From the NCBI GenBank assembly GCA_905250885.1, contig CAJNOQ010000191.1:1-64000 (forward strand): a DNA stretch of 64,000 nucleotides, written 5' to 3'. The stretch is from Didymodactylos carnosus. Taxonomy: Eukaryota > Rotifera > Eurotatoria > Philodinida > Philodinidae. The translations under genes were made by a program, and so were the position numbers. Under the pieces are notes generated by a model that was not told the DNA's origin, did no database searches, and worked only from the letters and a program-made list of their open reading frames with translations. Shown one piece after another: positions 21,482 to 33,965 of this stretch (position 1 is its first letter; every line of letters starts with the position of its first letter).

Positions 21482-24400
21482 TTAAACAAACCACATATCA
21501 TTTTGTATCTTCGGATCAAGTACCATCAGTTTTGTTCGTATGTCTTCCATTGAGATTTCCTCAGTATTTTCAACGAATTCTTCACTAAAACAAAAACAAA
21601 AAATTTCTTTCTAAGCTTTGCCTGCTTGATATATGATATAAATCAAATACGAACTCTAAATGAAGCTCCATATACGATACACTCATGAAAAATGCATTAG
21701 AAATACAATAACTTTATTTCTCTTTACTTTCGACCGAAAATACTTTTTTTACTGGAAACTAATTTCATCAGTCTCATAAAATTTATATTTTAATTGCAAT
21801 TTTTTACCTTGGATCTCGATTATCTTCATAATCAAATGAACGTGATTGTTTTGCAGCAAGATGAGCATAATGAACAGGCGCTTAAAAAAAATTCAAGTTA
21901 GAAAAGAAAACGTAGAACATGTACATGTTTTACCTGGTATTGAAACAGCTTTTGAACAGCGTGCATCAGTATGACATAGATAATATGTCAACTGTTGTAT
22001 TTCATCTGACGTAAAACCAATTTCATCATGTAAAACGTGATATAACGCGGGTCGTGAAGTACCCATAATAGCAGCATGTGAATTTAAATAGAAATCGAAC
22101 TGTGATGGATGAGTAATCATCGAATCAATAACTGTTCCTACAAGAAATTTAAAAAAAATTGGTTAAATAATCAATAAGAAAACGATATGCTTAACTCACC
22201 AGCCTCAACATTTTTTGTTTCTCTACCATCATAAACAAAAAATCGAGTATTATGTCTTTTTTTAACAACGATAAAACAAATCTTTGGTTGTGCTTTTGCT
22301 CCGAAAACAGCTAAAAAGATAGATAGAAAGAAGTAAATCATTATAAGCATACATACGCACACACTTACTTTTACAAGCAGCTTTTAGCTGTTTTACTTCA
22401 TTATCGAGTACTTTCTGAAAAGCTCCATCATCCACACCATCTCGATAAAAAACAATTTTTGTTGGCAAACGACCGCCAGATTGTTGTTGAAATACATGAA
22501 GTAATTCTGTTGCAATTGTATCCAATTCTTTGATAATTTCTACTGAACAACGACCTGCTTTTGGAAATTGTTCACATAAACCTGAACGATTAGAGAAATT
22601 ATAGCCATTCTGTGTTAATGTAATATACATCAAAGACGACTTACGAGCAGCATACAATGAACCAGTTGCATCACGACTTCCAACAACAGCTGCAATTGAC
22701 GGTCTATCAGTGCTGGATGTTGTATGAGTCAGATCAGCTCCCATAAACATAAATAAGTCATCATTTTGTGGACGTGATAGTGCACTTTTTAAATTGACAA
22801 CACCATTAATACATCCCAATTTGGCATTGATTTTTTGAGATAAATTCTGAACATACATATCGAGTTTACCACAATTACGTTCAAGTGCTTGAAACGAAAC
22901 ACATTGTGTGATCACTCCTTAAATTGAAATAATGTGATAAAAGAGTTCCCATTTATCAAACTCAATCTTAATAAAAATTCATTATATTCTTACCTAATCG
23001 TTGATTTCCAAGTTGTTTTACATAATCATACACTTCTTCTTTTGTATTATTTAAAACAACTATTGTTAATTCCCATCTATTTCGTTGAGCTTCGATTAAA
23101 ACCTCTTTTATACCTTGTGGATTAGCTGGATTGGATTTCTGTACTGGGTTACTTAGTAAACGAATTCCATAACGACCAAGAAGCTAGTACAATAGTGAAA
23201 CAAAAATATTACATATTTAATCGACCAAAGTACAATGTAAATTTCTGACTATTTGTACCACAACTTAGTCCTTTTGTCTTACAAAAAATAAATGCTAAAC
23301 GTTGTAAGAATATATACCTGTGGTAATCGAACTTGAAATTCTTTTAATACACCAATGACACCCTCATTTGGTCTATCTGGAGCAAAATAGCATATTGCCC
23401 AAGTCTTGATATCTTTGGTTGTAAAAAATTGTTTTCTTATTGTCCATTTGCCAAACTGAACACGTTCGACAGCGTCTTGTCGATATTTCACTTCTGGTGG
23501 TGGTAAAATACGCGCATTTACTTTTAACATTTCGCCCGTTTCCACTTTAATATCTAATTCTTTTAAATAAGGATCAGTTGCAAAACTACGTTTATCCACA
23601 ATCTGCATAATTCGAGCATATCGGTCGACTATAAAAAATAACGTTAGAGAACTTATCAAAAACAGTTCACAAAATTACCTGGTTTAATTACAGATTTTTT
23701 GGTTACGAGAGCACGTTGTACGGAGTCAAGTGGTTTTAAACATCGTTCCCATTCGACCACCTAAAATATTCAGAGGTTAACAAAAGTCATATTATACTAT
23801 CAATAACCGAATTACTTTGCACATTTCCATTGGCAACCAGTTAGCTTTTTTATTACCGCCCGACATGCCTGAAAACAAAAATAAATTCGAATTAAGGCTC
23901 AAAACTTTTTCTTCTTTGAAAACGTACCATCGATACACGGTAAATTGGGATATTTTAATCGATGATATTTTTCAGCAAAAAAATCAGCTACGGATACTTC
24001 CTCCCCAACTTCGACTTGATCACCATTTGTATTCTCACCAGTATTACGAGTAAATTTGATTTTCGCCGGTGATAAACCAAATCCCCGAATGCGATATCGA
24101 ATATCGCGTCCAGTATGATTGGTTTCGACTATTAAAGAGAATGTTCTTTTACATTTGTCGAAAACAAATACAACAGTAGATCCTTACCTAATAAATTTTT
24201 CACAATTTTTTTCAATCCATCTATTTCGTAGTCTTTCATACCATCTCTAATATCTTTACGAAGATATTTCGATGCAAATTCGACGAAATTCAATGGCATA
24301 TAAAAACAAGTGAACGTCAAATTGATATTCTAAAGCAGGAAAAAGAACGAATAATAAGTTCTATTAAACGAGTTTATAGTTCTACTGACAAGTGTTGGAC

Positions 24401-26174
24401 CACATTGAGTCAGACATAATGCCTGGTAGAATCCATTGGCCATTCCTCTTCCATCACCTTGAAATAAAGAAAGTTAAAGATAATTTCTAAAAGTGTCAAG
24501 GATTCATTGTGAAGATGGGAAATGAAGAGAGGTTTTTTGAACGATTGTGTCTGTACATAAAGCTGCTTTGTCTAGTGACTAACAGCTGATAAGAATTTTC
24601 TAATTTTAGGGATTAAAATTGGATATAACTTGTTGCGTCTATCTGATAAAAAAGCAAACATGAAGAGTAAAGAATCTCATAATCGTGATTAGAAGTTGTC
24701 AACGTCAAGAAAAATACAATATTATTTCAAAACAATCAATAATTCAAACTGTGACTAGACTATATGCAAAAGAAGATATCATGCACTTCGTAGACATCGT
24801 GTATGGAAAATATAAGAAAATATTAAGCAAGTCTATATTATAGTAAAATAACATAGATTATTGGAGAAAAAGACGAATACTAGCTATTTTTTCTGAGATC
24901 TTCGATAAAAGCTACGAAGATTCGGCCGTGAGACAAGGAAAATAGATCTGTAAAATATTTATATTATTTCGCACTATTCTAGCTTAGAATCACATGTCAC
25001 AAGTCTATTTGCTATTACTGTGAATTTAATAGTGTTAGACGACTAACTAAGGTGTCCTACAATGCCCTTCGGTTGATCTGGAGTGAAAATTTTCCTCAGT
25101 GATCTTACATTTATTGAAAAACCAAGTTCTACCCTGCAATTTCAAATCGTACTAGCTCTATGGTAAATTTTAATTACGTCTCGGCTAGTTTTAAAATAGT
25201 TTCAGATGTCTGAGCTATACTTGTAACATGCACATAAAGCAAAATTGTTGGTTTTGAAACGTTTTCTTTCTCTTACCTAAATCATCTAAACGTTGACTTT
25301 TATCATAAAATTGATTTTTGACACACACCATATCATTTCTTGATCGTTGTTTAAATAACGTTTCGATAATACGCATAGGGTCATGTGGACGCGTAGTGAT
25401 CTTTTTTTGAATAAAATCGAAAATATCTCGCATTTTTTCTTGGCGAACAAGATTGTTGATGGTCAACTGGAATGTTTTATCTTCATTATTCATTTTAAAC
25501 GTAATTTGTAATGGTTTTGTGAAATGGGCTAAATTGGCTTTAGTATAAATATTTTTTCCTTCATCATACCATATTACTGGGAAATTTTCACGTTTCGCCA
25601 ATCGCTGCAGAGTTTCCCATCGTTCGTCTTTTCTTGCCAAACGAAGTTTCTTATCACGACCGATCATACCTATATCGATATCGTAATGATTAACCTTCGC
25701 TTCGCTGTCAACATTCAATTTGAAATGGTTTGTGTAAATCTGAATTGGTTGACCAACTAGAAAAGAGGAAAGTATAGAATATATTTGACAATGACCTGCA
25801 TTGTGAATGAAATTACCTTGTCCAAAGTTGTCTGGACGTACGATTGGATTCAAATTGTGAGTTTCAGGTACTGCTGAACGTAGAACTGGACGAACCGATG
25901 GTCGAAGACTAAATGATCTTGCTGTCGATTTCTCGCTTCCATTATCGGAGATTGATATTTTTTCAACGCTTGCAGCCAGCGAAGGAAATGCTGACTGAGA
26001 ACGTAAATTTAAATCTTCAGCAGTCTTAGGAATGTTATTAGTAACAGGGGGGGGTACAGTTGGTTTATCTGCTCGTGCTAAAAAGTAAGAATGAAAACAT
26101 TTATATAAGATATACCTCTAGAAAACTTCGTGCAGGTCAACAAAATACTCACCTTGTCTCTTCCATGCCGACAT
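21482..26174 (-). CDS. Argonaute-family protein (AGO clade), slicer residues intact
   Basis: Sixteen exons: 26174-26153, 26077-25817, 25756-25277, 24457-24390, 24329-24188, 24128-23928, 23868-23816, 23760-23679, 23628-23318, 23183-22994, 22917-22645, 22581-22369, 22310-22200, 22137-21934, 21880-21808 and 21584-21482. They give 928 aa with all phases consistent. Residues 1-94 are a Ser/Pro/Arg-rich tail. The N domain starts at [14 protein letters not shown], and PAZ covers roughly 275-400 with [13 protein letters not shown] (about 500-640) keeps the guide 5'-phosphate residues Y592, K596, Q608, K632 and K636. PIWI carries the tetrad D665 (GADLTH), E709 (VEIIKEL), D742 (YRDGVDDG) and H877 (VHYAHLA), so it should cut targets. 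It matches the AGO clade ([48 protein letters not shown]) better than PIWI proteins. It binds small RNA guides for silencing; bdelloids are known for expanded Argonaute families. Intron 3 (819 bp) is far longer than the rest. Confidence 0.95.
24458..25276. other. Oversized intron 3 of the Argonaute gene
   Basis: The intron has a GTAAGA donor and a TTTCAAG acceptor and is 819 bp, against about 50-115 bp for the other introns of this gene. It contains no recognised exon, repeat end or open frame. It may carry an old insertion. Confidence 0.5.
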
Positions 26175-28608
26175 TTTCTTTCACCACCAACAATTAATAA
26201 ACTACAATGTTATAAATAATGGCTAAAAAAGTTATCACAATGTTTTCTCGTTTTGTCTAGATTCTTGTTCTAAAGTAAGTAGTAAAACCTTTTTTTTAAT
26301 TTGAAGAATAGAGACCAAGAAAAGTTTAGAAAAGTTAATTAGATCTAAAATGAAAATTAAAGTTGCTGCTCAAAGTATTGTTCTAACAAAGATCTATTAG
26401 ATATTAATAACAGTCTGACTATCACAGCAAGAAACACTTAACTTATTAAACATTTCAAATATTTTTTGCATACTTTTAGTTTTAGCCCTCTGAAACTCTC
26501 AGTGAACTTAAGTAAACAGATACTGGAACATGATCATCAAATTCAGTTTTTCCTTTAAGAACTACTATATAATCTAACACTGAACACTTCAGCAAGTATA
26601 GTACTAAGAACTATGGGGACAGGTTAACTTACAGTAGTAACGCGCAATTTGAGTTTATCGTTAAAATTTATGATAGCCATTACTTCAAAATGAAGACATC
26701 GTTTTATTCAAAAGTTAGTGGGTATTTATGTTATGGGTTTTTCTCATAGTTGCGTTCGTCTAAAAATAGGCTTATATATATACATAAAGATATATAAGAG
26801 AAGTCTGTAGGGTATAATTTTTCGATGAAGAAAGAAAGAAAAAAAGAACAAAAAGGAAAAAATGTGATTTACTGCGTGTGCCTGGTCTCGAGGCTTCAAC
26901 AACAACTAAACTGAACATAGTGGAGGATAATAAATCTCTTTATGCAAAGGTTCAAGAAAAAAGTAAATGTGCCATGCATAGATTTTGCATGATTAAAATT
27001 TTATATTTACATAAACATTAGATACCGTCTCGACTTGATTGATGGCAAATGTAACTCAAATGTGTAATGTTTACAACACTGATTATCATCATTCAGATTT
27101 TTAAAAAAAACAAATTAAGATGATAACGAAGAAACTGATGAAATAACTAATCGATTGTTTTCAAATTGTATTGTATTCATATGAAATTGTAGCTAATCGA
27201 TTTGGACACTTAACTGTCTATTTGAATGCTGAAATTTTATTTTCAGAAATTTTTTTCCCATTCTGTCTCAAAAATACAAGTACATGCGACACAAGTGATG
27301 TGTTTTTGCTGATGACAAATATTGGCTTTAAATTGCACGGAAATAAAGTTCTCTGTCTGAAAAATTAAATTTAAATTTTTAATTTTCTGACCTATCTATC
27401 CAATTATCTACAAACTGCACTATTTTTTTTTGGATATTAGACATCTGAAACAGATTTTAAAGAGAGATCAAGTTGCAGTCTCCTTATTGACTTTTGGATG
27501 TTTTAATGCCATTAAAATTCTTTTGCGAAGAAGTTGATTCTTTTTCACACTATGAAAGTTCATATAAATTATATTGACTCTGATACTTGCATAATGAAAA
27601 AGCGAATATTGAAATAAAAAGGTGTGCCACAGGATTATGAGAGTAAAATGAACTTTTTTCCTGAAATAATTTATCTTCGAAACTTTTTGTTTCTTATCAA
27701 AATATAGCTTAAAATGTTCTTTACATGTTTTTAAAAAAATAATTTCATTGTCAAAAAAATGCAGTAACAGACAGAGATCTGTGATTTTAGAGGTCAAAAA
27801 AATGTTACAGCATTACGCGCCGTATTTTTTTGATAAAAATTAATCAACGAAAGTTTGCACGCTAATTATTTTATTGTAGTAACGGAATGGCTGGCGGTAC
27901 ATAATTGCAAAAACTTAAGTTACTAAGTGTTGGGAGAAAAATGAAAATCGGTGAAGAAACAACGTTACAGCGTTTACACTTGCCCATGTCGTATATATAT
28001 TCACAGTGGTTTGTTACATTCGTGTCCAAGATATTTTTGCTATATGATGTCTGTTGCATAGGGAAATATATTTTTATGGACTAAAAGACACTGTAATAAC
28101 CTCGTGAGTATGAACTAACGAAAAAGCCCGCGAAAACTACCCAATACGTTTGAATGAACATTATTAACCTTTATCATATCGTTAAAAATAGTTGATCGAC
28201 AATTCCAAAGTATTTTTTCATTAAATTTAGTAGAAAACAATTTTAGTAGCAATATACAGCACTTAGTACATGTATGTGTTATATTTAAAAGTAAATTTAT
28301 ATCAGCTAAATATACAAATCTTTGTAAAGTACTTTCCAGATATCAAATTTAATCATAAAAAAAACTATACATAATTAATTTGTGTTTCTACCGATGTAAC
28401 TGGAGAGATTGTATGAATTCTTCTTTCCATAGCAAAATTGAAGATCACACACTTTTTCCACATATATTTCTTCCATTTTACGTTAAGAACGGCATCACAT
28501 AAGGTGTAAAAGATTCACTTCATTGTGTTAAAATAACTATGATCTGTTTAAATTTTTATTTCAACAAAACAAGTTTGGAAAGTAAGAAACTAGCACAATT
28601 ATCGGATA
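26175..28608. other. Intergenic stretch between the Argonaute and RPA12 genes
   Basis: AT-rich DNA that should include the Argonaute promoter and the RPA12 3'UTR. Short open frames at 27171-27368 and 27468-28059 show no family resemblance. No repeat with clear ends was found. Confidence 0.45.
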
Positions 28609-29232
28609 TCAAGAGTTTTCCAATTCTAAAAAGCTAAAAATAGAAAACAAAATATTTGCAATGAGAATTAAAATACTTAATAGACATTTTACTTACGAAC
28701 AATTAGAACAACGGTAAAAAACAGTTTGACCTAGTGTAAATGGAGAAAAAGATGGTGAAAGAGATTTATCGATCTATTAAATCATGAATGAAATATTACC
28801 TTCATCAGCACTTCTCAACTGTCTAGTAGTAAAGAACATTTGTTCATTGCCACATTTCGGACATTTTCGATCAATCTTTAAAAGAACAACAAATAATTAA
28901 TCAATACAATTTCAAAAGAAAAAGTTAATATGTCTTACTAATGTTCCTTCAACTGTTTTTTCAATTTCACGTCGTTTCATTTCTTGATTAAATTGTACGT
29001 CAACAGTGAATTGTGTACCATTTAATACTAGAAATCGTCCAAAGTTAACATTACTAAAAATCTATCAATATTGTTTGTTATTATTACTCGCTATATCTTG
29101 TGTATTTTTACATAGTAAACATTGTACAATTGAATTGCCATCAGGCAAAGGAAAAATTGCACCACATGCAGAACAAAAATCATGATCGTAGGATGCGTTC
29201 ACATTTGTTGTTATTGATGAACTTATATTCAT
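28609..29232 (-). CDS. POLR1H: DNA-directed RNA polymerase I subunit RPA12 (POLR1H/ZNRD1 homologue)
   Basis: Five exons: 29232-29088, 29027-28939, 28875-28800, 28730-28697 and 28633-28609; 122 aa, close to the human 126. The N-terminal zinc ribbon reads DFCSACGAIFPLPDG followed by CLLCKNT. The C-terminal TFIIS-like ribbon reads RKCPKCGNEQMFFTTRQ, then RSADEGQTVFYRCSNC, including the acidic DE finger needed for transcript cleavage. The protein acts in Pol I transcription of rRNA in the nucleolus, aiding cleavage of backtracked RNA. The fourth exon could be read straight to a TAA at 28693, but a GTAAGT donor and an acceptor at 28634 add a 25-nt last exon that ends SFLELENS. That resembles the end of the human protein, so I prefer the five-exon model. 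Confidence 0.93.
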
Positions 29233-29686
29233 TCCAATATTTTTCGTTTTCTCTTATCGTAAAAAAATTGAAGATATAATCTGCAGAAAAAAAGATTATA
29301 AAAAACATATAAATAACAATAAGAACAAAATATAAATATTAGTAAAACGTACACTTTAGTTATTGACTAAATCGAGCTCAGTCAACTTTTTTAGAAATGA
29401 CGAATTAAAAAGATCATAGTAAATAGTTTTGTCGCCAAATCATCTTAACTCACATATCAACCTATGTGGTGAGACAGATTAGCAGAAGAAACAAAAAAAA
29501 ATAGAATAAATATTTAACTATGTCATTTCTCAATTCTTTCTCAATGTTAACATAAAATAATATATTTTTGTATAAAATCCTTGTTTTGTGCTTTGAATAC
29601 TGATAAAAGCTTGGTAGAAGATCATTCATAATAGAAATATGATCTCATTTGTTATGGACTAAAGGCAATATGAATATTTCAATAAT
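29233..29686. other. Spacer upstream of the RPA12 gene
   Basis: AT-rich DNA that must contain the RPA12 promoter and the 3' flank of the remnant to its right. Nothing specific is seen. Confidence 0.4.
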
Positions 29687-31560
29687 TTAACGAAATAAAC
29701 GTTTTGCTGGATTTTGAACACTTTTTTTCGTGTGTTTATCACAAATACTTGTCCCATCTGATAATAGTTGTGAGAACGATGATAATGTACTTTGACTACT
29801 ATTTCCATTTACTTCTCGACTCGACACACTATCGTCTTGTACCTATTACAATTAAATAGCTGCAATCATTGATAAAATGCTTCTGGTCAAATCATTCATG
29901 TTCTAATGTTGCTATTTTATCTTATCATTTGTTCGAATTAATTCTTGTTTTAATGTGATGGAAATGTGAGCACAATTTTAACACCGATAATTGAGAACTT
30001 CAATCAGATGATCATATACTCGATGAGGATCAATATCACGTGAAATACAACATTCAACGTCTAAACGATTTTTTAGTTAATCTGATTTATCATCGAGAAT
30101 ATCATCATAAACTGCTTCGATGATTAAATTTCTAGTTCATGTACATTATTTATTTTCAACTCATTTAACAGAACGAATAGGGTATTGTACGTGATCGAAC
30201 AGCCAATAATAATGCCAGTATTAAGAGTTATACTTTACATTTTACTCCGGCACTCAATTGAATATAATTTGAATGATTTGTTTCATAATAAGATTGTGCC
30301 ATAGGCAAGTAATTCAAACGTATTATAAACTTTTCCAACTAAATCAACAATTACTGCACTGCGATCTGATTTAACCAATATTAAAAATTGTTATACGGAT
30401 AAAGAACCCGATGTCGAGATCTAAACAGTCAAACATACCAGAACTGATGAGAAAATCAATGAAATTTTGCGGCTAAGAGTTGGTAATATATTTCACAAAA
30501 AGTATTCTCATCAAATCTAGAATACTACTAACTGCGTAATTCATTTTAATAAACGAATATACATTTACTCAATACGATACCGATAAAGATCTTCAAAAAA
30601 GTAGTTTGTACGCCTACACATTGTAAACCAAGTGAGGTTTATTTCCGTTTTCTATTACTGTACAGATTTAACAAAAACGACCACGTTCATGTATGGTTCG
30701 AATATCGGTTACTGTCATCTACTCTTCGTTATAAGATGATTGTTTTTCGTTTTACTCACTCTGTTTCTTCAATACTACGAATTATTTCGCTAAAAAACTT
30801 ATAACAAAATGTATTAGAACTTAATCGATACTAACTCCTACTATTAGTATACACCATGATATTTGTTCATGAAACATTTCTTTTGATGTGTATCGTGAAT
30901 GTTTTACAATTAAATGTTGACAAATCATTTGGTCTTACTATTTGACTTCACTGCAATTATTCTTCAATATACTGTTGCATACCTGCATCTTTATCATGTG
31001 TATTTGATTCTTGTGCATATTATTCAGACCTCTAAACAAAGAATAAAAAGTACTACAACCGTATCTCTTATATAATCACCTGTCACCTTGATTTTTTCAC
31101 TTCTTTTCCAGTTGATTATTATAACTGTTCTTAATTTAAATAAATCATGCTGAAATAAACAAAAATAAATTTAGAAGTAATACTGGAGTTGCTATTTTTC
31201 ATTCTAGATCGTCTTTAGTATCAACAAGCGATTTTTTCAACATAAGGTTTCTGTTTACGAAACGTACTTTTCATTGATCTATTGTAAAATGTGAATCCTA
31301 TTTTAAGACAAAATACTTGCATAGGAGACAATAATAGAAAAATTCTTACGCACTTTCTTAATTTTCGATAATTTGTTCTTCTTGATTGTTACTATCATTT
31401 GTTTCGCTACATACGAAAATATAAGAGTAATGTAATATCTAAAAGTAGTAAACGTCTTTACTATCTTTCAGGTAATAAAGATCATAATTCTACAATTCTT
31501 AGATCGAACGGGATCTGATTGCTTTGCTCTAACATCATTTTCAACTTGCAATTGATCTCG
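29687..31560 (-). pseudogene. Decayed multi-exon gene of unknown family
   Basis: The last exon (29842-29687) is intact, follows a TAATAG acceptor and ends SVQNPAKRLFR and a stop. Upstream on the same strand are protein-like pieces such as LVKSDRSAVIVDLVGKVYN (near 30350), RDIDPHRVYDHLIEVLNYR (near 30000) and TNDSNNQEEQIIEN (near 31360). Stops and frame changes break them repeatedly: at least three in-frame stops in the 29900-30400 stretch. Reading-frame loss plus retained protein character points to a host gene that died fairly recently. A gene with many short exons I failed to join is the alternative. Confidence 0.45.
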
Positions 31561-33130
31561 ACACTGAATATAAATTTACACTTTGCTATAAAAACCAGTG
31601 TACGGAATATTTTTTTATGAAAAAAATAGAAAAGTTTTTGGATATATACAAAACAACTTTCTTCTTCTCTATCAAGAATAAACTGTACTCATCTTGTCCA
31701 TTGTTTCTCTATTTCAGAACAGTAGCCACGAATCCACTGAACACTTATTTGTCTAATTATACAGCACTTCATTTGCCTTTAGTTTAACAGTTATAACAGT
31801 AACAAGTCAGTTTAACAAACATAAGCATACATGAAAATCGTTATAACGTTGAAAAAAGTATGGAAAGAGAATGGAATTTGGACTAAATACGAATTGTTTA
31901 ATTTTTACGCTGTTTAGAATACAGAACTCAAAAGATACTTTTTCACTGTACATACGCAGTTCTAAAGTATTTTTCATATTCACGCTTCTTCATATAATAT
32001 TTATACATCAATACGTAAATAGTAAAACAACTATAAATAAAATGATGTACAGACAATGGCTACCATTGCGAATTTGCAATACGAAAGCTAAACTTAATGA
32101 ATTTATACCAGAAAAGTATCTAGATTTCGAAGTGAATCATTTACCAATGCCAACAACACAAACATGTAAATATATAGTTGGAGTTGCAACTGCTTTTGAC
32201 TATCATATAATTTCAAAAGATCGTATATACCTGTAGGACAAAAAAAAACGTGGTAGACCAACATATCTAGTCTTGCGCTACTCTTTTGAAATATCTTATA
32301 TATTTGTACTTTTTTGCATATAATGCCACATTTATATAGATTATAATTTACTATCGAACAGTTTGGGAATTCATATGACCGTTCTCTCTAGTCTTTTGAA
32401 CTCGGAATTCTGAACCGTTCTCTTTTCAGCGTTTTCGATTCATAATTCTGATCACTTTGTAATCACTCCAAATTTGACTATAAACAGACAGCCGTTCTCT
32501 TTTTATCCCTAATTCCGTTCTCTAAAATTTTTATGATTGCAATTTATAAAATAAAAATAAAACAGTTTTTATTGTACGGATTTTCAAATGACATACGACG
32601 GCTTCTTTACTCTCTACTAGAATGTTTATGACTGATCTTTTTGATTTTACAGAGCCAACTTTAATCGATTCTAAAAAGGAAAAGATTAACATTTTGATCC
32701 AATTCGATCGTTAACAAACTCAACAAGAAAACAAAAGCAATTAAATGTGCTAAGGATTGTGGAAAAGTTATGGTATTGAATGAAAGTAGCTGAATGTTTT
32801 TCAATAAAAGAAATTTCATGATGATTATTCAAAATAACTATGCAATGATTACTGGGTTAAATTAAATGTATCAGTCAACTCCATGTGTTTTTCTACCGAT
32901 TGTGTTGATACGAATAATGAGAAAGAGAATGGTAAGAGTGGTGAAAAGAAAGATTCAATGGCTACGGTTTAATTTTTAGCAGTTTTAAACATATCGTAAA
33001 AACGACCACTGACTGACGTTTTCTGTACAACAGTATAATTTTATTTAGTGTTGTTTCTCATATGTCTTAGGTTCAATAGATGTGTAAATAGTTGAATAAT
33101 TAGTTTACATTTCCTGTAACGTTGATAGAA
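31561..33130. other. Stretch with a coding-like fragment but no gene model
   Basis: On the plus strand 32041-32236 reads like protein (RQWLPLRICNTKAKLNEFIP, then KYIVGVATAFDYHIISKD) and ends in TAG. No start exon, donor or partner exon was found. The rest is AT-rich without recognised features. Confidence 0.35.
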
Positions 33131-33139
33131 TCTGTGGAT

Positions 33140-33965
33140 TGTTGTGTTTTTGTTCTTCCAACCCGTTTTATTAAGCGAAATAGTAGAAGAAAATCCTTTT
33201 AATACATTATCTACAACGGATGTTCAGAATCTGTACACTTTGGCATTGAAAGCAAAATTGACAAATGTACTTTTACTTTAACTTCTCATTAAAAACACTG
33301 CGAGACACTATAAACCCTTTTAACTACGAACACAAAGTTACAGTGGAAGAGATACTATCGGTCAGGATGTATAATTTTTTTATCGTTATATTTTATTATT
33401 TCAAAATGCAAGTGTCAAGTTCTCTGTTCACTTGCTATTATTATTTAAACATTGGAATTTATCATTTTTTATGTTGCTTACAATGGGCGTTCTGCGTCCG
33501 ATAGCACGATATGATTTACTTATGTTCTTCTCTTATTTATCAATAACAAAGTTTATACAAAAAAGAAAAAAGGGTCAATTTTAGAAGTATTTTCTTTCCT
33601 GTGAAGGAATTCGCGAGTACAGCAGTGTCTTGTAAGAAAATTTTCTTTACGGTTCATCGAACTCAAACTGAGTTTTTAGAAAAGGCTCTATATAGTATGC
33701 AAGTGCGGAAAACAGCAATAGAAGAAAAAATTCTGATGAACTTAATCGTAGCTTTTATGTTATTGATTCATATCAAGCTGGTATGCTCGAGAAAATTCAA
33801 ATTTTTTTCTATCAGCTATGTAAAACAACAACAGAAACTTTGAGATCCTATTTAAATCGGTATTGCTACTTCTTATTGTGGTTCATTTCTCACCAGCCGT
33901 CAGTTTTTCCCATCAACGTTAAAGATGTAATGATTTACCCGTTGTTAGAAGTTACTTGTCAATAA
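33140..33965 (+). pseudogene. Plus-strand gene remnant
   Basis: Coding-like pieces lie in order: LSEIVEENPFNTLSTTDV with LYTLALKAKLTN (33165-33264, before a GTACTT), NYEHKVTVEEILSVR (33320-33366), EFASTAVSCKKIFFTVHRTQ with FLEKALYSMQVRKTAIEEKI (33605-33750), and IQIFFYQLCKTTTETLRSYL (33790-33860) in a shifted frame. At least one frame change separates the last two pieces. The family is not recognised. Dead gene or unsolved multi-exon gene. Confidence 0.35.

Noticed and set aside
22582-22644. Extra 21 residues in the Argonaute PIWI domain
   Set aside because: Good splice sites at both ends, and removing it restores the usual family spacing, so it is treated as an intron.
27171-28059. Several 60-109 codon frames on both strands
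   Set aside because: AT-rich, with no conserved motif and no phase-compatible splice chain.
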